The notes under the pieces are model-generated. The model saw only the letters and a program-made list of their open reading frames with translations, had not been told where the DNA came from and searched no databases. Shown piece by piece: positions 58,632 to 64,000 of a DNA stretch of 64,000 nt; the stretch's first letter is position 1, and every line of letters begins with the position of its first letter. A program made the position numbers and the translations under genes. Source of the stretch: Phototrophicus methaneseepsis (GTDB taxonomy: Bacteria > Chloroflexota > Anaerolineae > Aggregatilineales > Phototrophicaceae); assembly GCF_015500095.1 (NCBI RefSeq), contig NZ_CP062983.1, forward strand, positions 1,736,001 through 1,800,000, written 5' to 3'.

Positions 58632-61426
58632 TAATCGTCTGCTTCAGCGCTCGGTTGAGCGCCTTCCATATAGCCGGCTAACCATTTCATGACGTCTAGC
58701 GCGCTCTGCGGGGCTTGCTCACCACTGGCAAGTCCACGGTCCACTGCTTCGTCGCTGCGGATCAATCCAGGTTTGCTGCGATTGGCTGCCATTGCCGTCA
58801 GGAGTTGTGCCAGCTCTTTGAGGTTGGTTGCGAGCACTTGCTGTTCATCCGGCGTCAGTTCTTCTGTTTGATCTGCCAACACCGTGCGGATCGTCTGTGT
58901 ATCGACGCCCAAATTGCGACTGTTGCTATCGAAGCCATCTGCAATCGCCCCCAGCACGGTAAAGGCTGTGTTGATCTGCTCGGCAAATTCTGGCAGGCTG
59001 CGGGTCCCGATGACTTTGCGCAGGGAGATATGCGTCTGGACGATGGCGCGCATTTCTTCTAAGCTGCGGCTGCCTTCTAACGCCTGATCGAGAAATTGCA
59101 ACTGGGCCAGCGGGAGCTTGCCGGTATAGCTGCGCCACCAGGACATCATATTGGAGCGCGCTGCCGGGTTCCAGTTGATGGCCTTGCGCAGTCGCTGAAA
59201 TTGTTTGGCTGTGTCGCCTTCCAGCGCGGCAGCATCTTCTTCCAACTGATCCAGTAGGCGGCGAACTGCTGCACGCAGCATGAGTTCGCTGCGAGTATCT
59301 TCGGCAAGGTCGATCATATGCCACAGCGTACCTGGCTCGACGCTGATATCCGGATTCTGGTTGAGCACGCGCGCCAATTGTTCGACGAGTTCTTCGTCTT
59401 CTTTTTCCCATGGGCGCTCTTCCATCATGGCGACGTAGCTATTTGCGGCCTGCTGTGAGGTGAGATGGTCGCTGCTGATGAGATTGCTGATGAGCATGAT
59501 TTTGTCGTCATCGTCGCGGTTGCTCTTCTGTAAGACGCGGGCCAGCGCGCCAGCAAGATAGGCTTGTTGGGATAGCGAGGCCGCTAGCTCTCGGAAGAGG
59601 GCATCTTCGTTTTCGTTGAGGATTAACGTGAGCAGGGTATCAATAGCGCCGTTGATGAGCTTGCTTGGTCCCGCCGCGACAATATCCCGGATGAGCGTTG
59701 CAGGGCGATAAGGCTCCGTCAAAATGATATGGCTGCCCTGATGCATCTGCCACAGCAAGCGAATAATGGGTGAATTCAGTGTGGGCTTCTCCGCAGAAAG
59801 TGCGCGCCGTACAGCGAGCAAGAATAACTCTCTCGCGCCATCCGCAAGGGCTTCTATACCGACGCTTGTCGGTTCTTGCAGTGTCGCGGCGAGTTCATCG
59901 GGGAGCTGTGCCATGAGCGTTTCATCTGCGATGAGTTCCGGTACCAGATTATCGCAGCGCTTGACGGCGAGAACGAGCAGTTCCTGGGCTAGCTCCGTAT
60001 CCTGATGCGCTTGCGGCAGTGCATCCGTAATGCCCTGGCAGAGAATATCAATCAGGTTGTAGGCACTTGGCTCTCTCGAGATGAGGCGCAGCCAATTGCT
60101 GATAATTGCCGGGTCGTTGGTTTCCATCGCCACAGCCAGGGCATTTTCAGCGGCGGTATGCAGCCTGCTGAGCCACTTCCCCCGGCGGGCTTCCTCTTCT
60201 GGTGTAGGCTCTGGCTCCGGGGTGCCGTTGCGCTGCCCCAGGCCGACGCGCGCCATCATATAGGCGGCATCGGGTTGTTGGTCTAGTGCTTCGGTCAGCA
60301 GCGGCTGTAGCGCTGTCTCAAGTTCAGGGTCTGCATCAATCCGGCGAACAATCTCAGCAGCGACATCTGTCGCATGTTCATCGAGTGCGTGCTTAAAGAG
60401 TCGCTTGATATAAGCCGTATACAGTTCATCTGTGGGCGGGATGGGCCCTTCTATGACCGAGAGCAAATCTTGTGTGCTGATCTCAATGCCACTCTGGACG
60501 GCGCGATCCCCCTGGTTGCGCCGTGCGATTGCAGCAAGCCCTTCTGTAGATGGCTCCTGGGCCATCAAAATCGGGGCATAACTCGCCATCGCGTCCAATA
60601 AGGTGACAAACGCGTCTATATCCTCGTCCCAGACGTTGTTCAGATAAGCGACATAGGCATTTGCCGTCAGCAGCGTCCCACTGAGCTGGAGATGCTCCCA
60701 ATCAATCGGGTAAACGCTGACGCCTTCTGGCACCTCACCATCGAATTGGATTTGCACATTGGGTTGGGCAGTCAGGGTATGTGTATTAAAGAGAATCCGG
60801 CTGCGGGCCGAAACAGGCAGCAAGCACAGTAAACCCTGGATCAACTGAAGACGTGCATCCAGGTCCGCTTCATAGTTGCTGATGTGCAGCGGGTCCGGGT
60901 GCAGCAATGCGCCCAACAGGGCGAAGGCTGTTTGCATATCACCATCGGGCAGCAGATCGCGCAGTGCCTGTAAATTGGCCTTGCGATCAATGACCGGGTC
61001 CGGGTCGGGTACTGTCAGGGGGTCCAGAGGGGCATCCGTGACGGTGCCAGCGCGGATGGGGACTTGTGCTAGTTTGCGGATGCGCGATAGATCGCCTTTC
61101 AGGGCATCACGTGCTTCTAGAGAGAGCAGGATATAGTGTAAATGGGCCTGCTCGTCTTCTTTTTCAGCGAGGGCCAGCACAAAGGTATCCGCTTCTGTGG
61201 GATGTGGCACCAGGGCCAGGGCCTGTGTATGCGAAGCGTCTTCTGCATCGAATGGTGCTAAGGAAATCGCCTCGTGTAAGGCGGATAAGGTATTGATAGG
61301 GAAATCCACCGTACGACCCCATACGACGGCGTTATCGTCGGATTCAGCGGCTTCCATGTATGGCACGCTATAGACGGCGTGTTGCAAAGCTGTATTCACA
61401 AGACTTCCCAGGCTATTATGATGCAC
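58631..61426 (-). CDS. Large helical protein, unknown, faint GAP1-like N-terminus
   Basis: A 931-residue cytoplasmic protein, the largest in the window. The N-terminal 250 residues (NTALQHAVYSVPYMEAAESD, CLLPVSARSRILFNTHT) faintly recall the N-terminal domain of GTPase-associated protein 1 from conflict systems; I give this low weight. The rest (about 270-900) is long amphipathic helices with no transmembrane segment or known catalytic motif, for example ELILARV-like VRRALSAEKPTLNSPIIRLLW and QQAANSYVAMMEERPWEKED, suggesting an alpha-solenoid scaffold. It starts with a GTG and lies about 110 bp downstream of recO on the same strand. Nothing here names a function. Confidence 0.8.
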   Translation of the reverse strand: MHHNSLGSLVNTALQHAVYSVPYMEAAESDDNAVVWGRTVDFPINTLSALHEAISLAPFDAEDASHTQALALVPHPTEADTFVLALAEKEDEQAHLHYILLSLEARDALKGDLSRIRKLAQVPIRAGTVTDAPLDPLTVPDPDPVIDRKANLQALRDLLPDGDMQTAFALLGALLHPDPLHISNYEADLDARLQLIQGLLCLLPVSARSRILFNTHTLTAQPNVQIQFDGEVPEGVSVYPIDWEHLQLSGTLLTANAYVAYLNNVWDEDIDAFVTLLDAMASYAPILMAQEPSTEGLAAIARRNQGDRAVQSGIEISTQDLLSVIEGPIPPTDELYTAYIKRLFKHALDEHATDVAAEIVRRIDADPELETALQPLLTEALDQQPDAAYMMARVGLGQRNGTPEPEPTPEEEARRGKWLSRLHTAAENALAVAMETNDPAIISNWLRLISREPSAYNLIDILCQGITDALPQAHQDTELAQELLVLAVKRCDNLVPELIADETLMAQLPDELAATLQEPTSVGIEALADGARELFLLAVRRALSAEKPTLNSPIIRLLWQMHQGSHIILTEPYRPATLIRDIVAAGPSKLINGAIDTLLTLILNENEDALFRELAASLSQQAYLAGALARVLQKSNRDDDDKIMLISNLISSDHLTSQQAANSYVAMMEERPWEKEDEELVEQLARVLNQNPDISVEPGTLWHMIDLAEDTRSELMLRAAVRRLLDQLEEDAAALEGDTAKQFQRLRKAINWNPAARSNMMSWWRSYTGKLPLAQLQFLDQALEGSRSLEEMRAIVQTHISLRKVIGTRSLPEFAEQINTAFTVLGAIADGFDSNSRNLGVDTQTIRTVLADQTEELTPDEQQVLATNLKELAQLLTAMAANRSKPGLIRSDEAVDRGLASGEQAPQSALDVMKWLAGYMEGAQPSAEADD

Positions 61427-61536
61427 TTGCGCGTGCCATTTTGGCAGAGACTCAGGGTTCTATCAAGGAAAAATCGTGCTTGTCATCCTCACCTGGGCCT
61501 CACTTGACGCGCGACTCGATGTGACCTCTCAGAGCG

Positions 61537-62355
61537 CTAATCTGCGGCTGTCATACGACGCAGTCGCTGGATGAAATCCACGCTCTGGAGTTTGTTTTCC
61601 AGCGTATACTGGATGTATCCTAGCATGATACGCTCTAACTCAGTGTGAAGATCTGGCGTGATTTTGAGTGCCGCGACCTGTACATAAGGGCTGCGCTGCA
61701 TATGTCGCAGCACTTTAAGCGCATTGACGCTGATAGGGACTGTCGCCAGGGCCAGGTGTCGGCTTTCTGGGGCGACGACGCCACCTTCTGCATAGCTAAA
61801 ATACTGGTCAATTGGCTCGACCGCTTCTCTCGTGATGACGCATTCGGTCAATTCCGGCCTGAAGCCGACGGAATCCAGCAAGTATAGCTCGAAATATCGC
61901 ACAGCGCGCCGGATATCTCCATCATAGGAAAGACGCGTCAACGTTTCTTCCAACAGCGTGTACAAATCCCCCTGATGTACATCGCCATCAAATGTAAAGC
62001 GATCCAGTAGTTCCACCACGTAACTTGCGTAAGCGCCCCGCCCTAATTCTTCTCTCAAGGGCAGGTAAGGTTCTGTCATTTCTGCTTGTACGAGGATATC
62101 AAGCTCACGCCCTTTGCTGAGCAAGACTTCCGCCCGTGTGAATAACTCCACATGCCCTGTCTTTTTACTGGCAGGCTTACGCGCACCCTTGGCAACAGCA
62201 TCGATTTTGCCGTGATCAGGGGTGAGCAAGGTGAGCAAGCGGTCAGCTTCGCCCAGGTTGCGCCGTTTGAGGATAATTGCCTGTGTGCGATAGGTCCGTT
62301 GGCGGCGCGTGTTTGGGTTCACATCGGGATTCAAAGCGAATGATCCTTCGCTCAT
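61537..62355 (-). CDS. recO: DNA repair protein RecO
   Basis: A 272-residue RecO. This protein of the RecFOR pathway helps load RecA on single-stranded DNA coated with SSB. Residues 16-95 form an OB-fold (RTYRTQAIILKRRNLGEADR, LLTPDHGKIDAVAKGARKPA, LFTRAEVLLSKGRELDILVQ), followed by a helical domain and a C-terminal part (SVNALKVLRHMQRSPYVQV, LERIMLGYIQYTLENKLQSV). The zinc-binding cysteine cluster of some RecO proteins is not seen. Start 62355 is chosen by length; in-frame ATGs lie further upstream. The 931-residue gene follows about 110 bp downstream. Confidence 0.9.
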   Translation of the reverse strand: MSEGSFALNPDVNPNTRRQRTYRTQAIILKRRNLGEADRLLTLLTPDHGKIDAVAKGARKPASKKTGHVELFTRAEVLLSKGRELDILVQAEMTEPYLPLREELGRGAYASYVVELLDRFTFDGDVHQGDLYTLLEETLTRLSYDGDIRRAVRYFELYLLDSVGFRPELTECVITREAVEPIDQYFSYAEGGVVAPESRHLALATVPISVNALKVLRHMQRSPYVQVAALKITPDLHTELERIMLGYIQYTLENKLQSVDFIQRLRRMTAAD

Positions 62356-62400
62356 GGCTGAACAAGACACATTGTGCATCCTCACTGTATGATACTGCAA

Positions 62401-62734
62401 ATTGGGCTATTTCGTAGCCTTCTTCACGTTTTTCTGTAAGTCTGTCTGTGCAGTCTTCTCTCATACAGTATGGAAGCGTTTAGGGCATCTGTGCGAGGCA
62501 TCTACAGCGGTAACCTGCTGAGGCCGATGGGTTTCCGTCAGGGTCGGTATGGCCGTCTTTAAGTATGAGAGGACCTGATGTTTAGAGAGCTAGCGGGATG
62601 TATCGCCATCTGGAAAGCCTCCTATACTCTGAAAATATATTGTTTTAATAATAAGTAACTTGACTTGAAATCATATTCCTCATAAGATTAAGAACCATTT
62701 AACTTTTTAATATATTCTTAACAAGAGGGTTCAT
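62401..62734. other. Divergent promoter region between recO and the MgtC gene
   Basis: No gene is seen in this stretch. The right half is very AT-rich and carries the promoter at 62660-62688 for the MgtC-like gene. The left half must contain the recO promoter but shows no clear -10/-35 pair. Confidence 0.5.
62660..62688 (+). promoter_or_regulatory. Promoter of the MgtC-like gene
   Basis: TTGACT (62660-62665), a 17-bp spacer and TAAGAT (62683-62688) give a good promoter with start near 62695, leaving a 40-nt leader with AAGAGGG before the ATG. The leader is AT-rich, without a clear Mg2+-responsive structure. Confidence 0.65.
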
Positions 62735-63283
62735 ATGACATCCCTCCTTAGCCTTGAGGAGCAAATAGTCCTTGCGCTCAACCTCACGTTGGCCCTGGTG
62801 TTGAGCAGTGTAATCGGGATGAACCGTGACCGTGTGAATAAATCTGCTGGCTTGCGGACGCACATGCTCACAGGGACCGGATCGTGCCTCTTTACGATTG
62901 TGTCGATGTATGCTTTCCCAGATGCGGATTCATCCCGTGTGGCAGCCAATATCGTGACGGGTATAGGCTTCCTCGGTGGGGGCATTATTATCCAGCGCAA
63001 AAATGAAACTTATGATGTGACCACTGCCGCAGGTGTATGGGCGACGGCAGCGATAGGGATGGCGGTCGGCGTGGGGGCGTGGTTCCTGGCGATTTATGCG
63101 ACGATCATGGTCTGGGTGACGCTGGCTTTACTGAAACGCGTAAAGACTGTGAAGTTGCCCTTTAACACAGGGCGTGATGAGAATGATGACCTGACCCCAC
63201 TCAACAGTGCGCCGACTGTGATTCCGTCCAGGCCGGAGAAATCGCGTTATTATCGCAAACAAGGAGCGGTCATCAATCAGTAG
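62735..63283 (+). CDS. MgtC/SapB family membrane protein
   Basis: A 182-residue membrane protein with about five hydrophobic helices and the MgtC/SapB signature: GMNRDRVNKSAGLRTHML (about 28-45), TGTGSCLFTIVSMYAF, TGIGFLGGGIIIQR and TTAAGVWATAAIGMAVGVG. MgtC proteins aid growth in low Mg2+ and affect membrane ATPase regulation. Length fits the short form lacking the soluble C-terminal domain found in Salmonella MgtC; here the last about 45 residues are polar and unrelated. Preceded by AAGAGGG and its own promoter. Its role in Mg2+ is family-based, not shown here. Confidence 0.93.
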   Translation: MTSLLSLEEQIVLALNLTLALVLSSVIGMNRDRVNKSAGLRTHMLTGTGSCLFTIVSMYAFPDADSSRVAANIVTGIGFLGGGIIIQRKNETYDVTTAAGVWATAAIGMAVGVGAWFLAIYATIMVWVTLALLKRVKTVKLPFNTGRDENDDLTPLNSAPTVIPSRPEKSRYYRKQGAVINQ

Positions 63284-63324
63284 GTCTTCTGTAGGTATCG
63301 CCGCCCTCTTATGAGAGGCCATGT

Positions 63325-63966
63325 TCAGACGTTCTTGCGTTTGCGGCGCAATTTGTTGATTTGCTGTTCTTGCTGCACAGTTGCCCACCACATGCCACAA
63401 GCTAACCCTGTCGCGACCAGAAAATGGATAGACAACACGGTCGTCACCTGGCCAACGAACAGATCTGGCAAGACGGAAAGCGACAGCAGCATCATCAATA
63501 TTGCGACAGCACCGGAGATAACGATCGCTGCCCATGACAGCCAGGGGTGATGCAGCAAACGGCTTGCTTCACGGACGATCTGTTTGGTCTGTGTTGGCTT
63601 GAAGAGCGTCTTGCGGTGGAACCGGAAAGCCAGGATGCCATAAAAGCTCGCCAAGGCAAGCGAAAAGGGCCATAGCGTAAATCCAATTAATGCCTCTAAA
63701 AGCATCGTGACCAGGGCCGCGCCAAGCAGCCAACGACTCGCTTGCTGCGTCATGCGCCTTTTGTCGTTGAGGTAGCCCAGTAACGGCCTGTTGCATAAGA
63801 CAGGGGCTGTTGCAAAGTCATCATAGGCCAGGGCTTGCAGGTCCGTCATAGATACCTGTTCAGGCGCTCTGGCTTGTGACTGCTGAGCTTGCATTTGTTG
63901 GAATAGCAGCAGGGCTTCCTGATAATTCTGGGCATCAAAGACGGCTTGGAGGCGTGCATCTGGCAT
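63325..63966 (-). CDS. Membrane protein, four helices, unknown
   Basis: A 213-residue protein. The N-terminal 75 residues are soluble, with an amphipathic start (LQAVFDAQNYQEALLLFQQM) resembling half a TPR. Four hydrophobic helices follow at about 80-100 (WLLGAALVTMLLEALIGF), 100-120, 145-168 and 172-195. The C-terminus is basic (QQINKLRRKRKNV) and should be cytoplasmic. No family is recognised. The ATG at 63966 is close to the window edge; the upstream region is outside the window, so a promoter or operon partner cannot be seen. Confidence 0.75.
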   Translation of the reverse strand: MPDARLQAVFDAQNYQEALLLFQQMQAQQSQARAPEQVSMTDLQALAYDDFATAPVLCNRPLLGYLNDKRRMTQQASRWLLGAALVTMLLEALIGFTLWPFSLALASFYGILAFRFHRKTLFKPTQTKQIVREASRLLHHPWLSWAAIVISGAVAILMMLLSLSVLPDLFVGQVTTVLSIHFLVATGLACGMWWATVQQEQQINKLRRKRKNV

Positions 63967-64000
63967 GGCAAATTCTCATGACTACGATCATTTTTATTAT

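Overview
The window looks like chromosome of a free-living bacterium of the phylum Chloroflexota, probably an Anaerolineae-type lineage. This is inferred from gene mix and style, not from a marker gene: there is no rRNA or tRNA here. Pointers are a Ycf45-like AAA/R3H protein, a SpoVS protein without other sporulation genes, a DUF3124 lipoprotein, tandem FHA proteins, many single-pass exported proteins with Thr/Pro linkers, SH3b and TPR repeats, Tat-exported ferritin-like proteins, and mixed ATG/GTG/TTG starts. The DNA is of moderate GC and almost fully coding, with about 61 protein genes, one small insertion sequence and no CRISPR array.

Layout. 0-2.8 kb: two FHA proteins, then on the minus strand rsfS followed by a membrane-anchored TIR protein. 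3-12 kb: K+/H+ antiporter, DUF3124 lipoprotein, RluD, a receiver-histidine kinase, two unknowns, a membrane J-protein and a Ca2+/H+ exchanger. 12-15 kb: a GNAT-like protein coupled to a large AAA/R3H protein, ended by a strong terminator. 15-22 kb (minus): exported TPR/PPC protein, acetyltransferase, two paralogous exported proteins, a PpiC lipoprotein foldase and a fasciclin-propeller protein. 22-24.5 kb: a TetR regulator and a short-chain dehydrogenase, each preceded by the same 22-bp palindrome, then an IS200/IS605 element with identical hairpin ends. 24.5-32 kb: transglutaminase, zinc-ribbon protein, globin, two Tat ferritin-like proteins, a polytopic membrane protein. 32-38.4 kb: cell-envelope genes (SH3b protein, YgjP-like peptidase, M23 peptidase, phosphodiesterase, TPR protein, PGRP amidase). 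38.5-45 kb: secreted beta-propeller, USP-DUF389 fusion, polytopic protein, DUF4062/TIR-like protein. 45-50.7 kb: DinB, HAD phosphatase, DeoR regulator, rhamnulokinase, class II aldolase and a VapBC-like toxin-antitoxin pair. 50.7-64 kb: aldo-keto reductase, PQQ-type sugar dehydrogenase, hydrolase, LLM flavin oxidoreductase, SpoVS, a 931-residue unknown, RecO, MgtC-like protein.

How genes work together. The clearest unit is DeoR-rhamnulokinase-aldolase, with a good sigma-70 promoter and a DeoR-like site in front of the kinase; it should phosphorylate and cleave a deoxyketose such as L-rhamnulose. TetR and the dehydrogenase form a second self-contained regulatory unit. The fasciclin and ferritin-like genes, about 8 kb apart, share a spaced 28-bp upstream motif and may answer to one regulator. 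The 32-38 kb genes suggest peptidoglycan remodelling. The least explained items are the DUF4062/TIR-like protein with its upstream inverted repeat, the TIR protein that seems to lack its catalytic glutamate, the paired exported domain at 17-19 kb, a glycine-rich barrel-like protein at 8 kb and the 931-residue protein.
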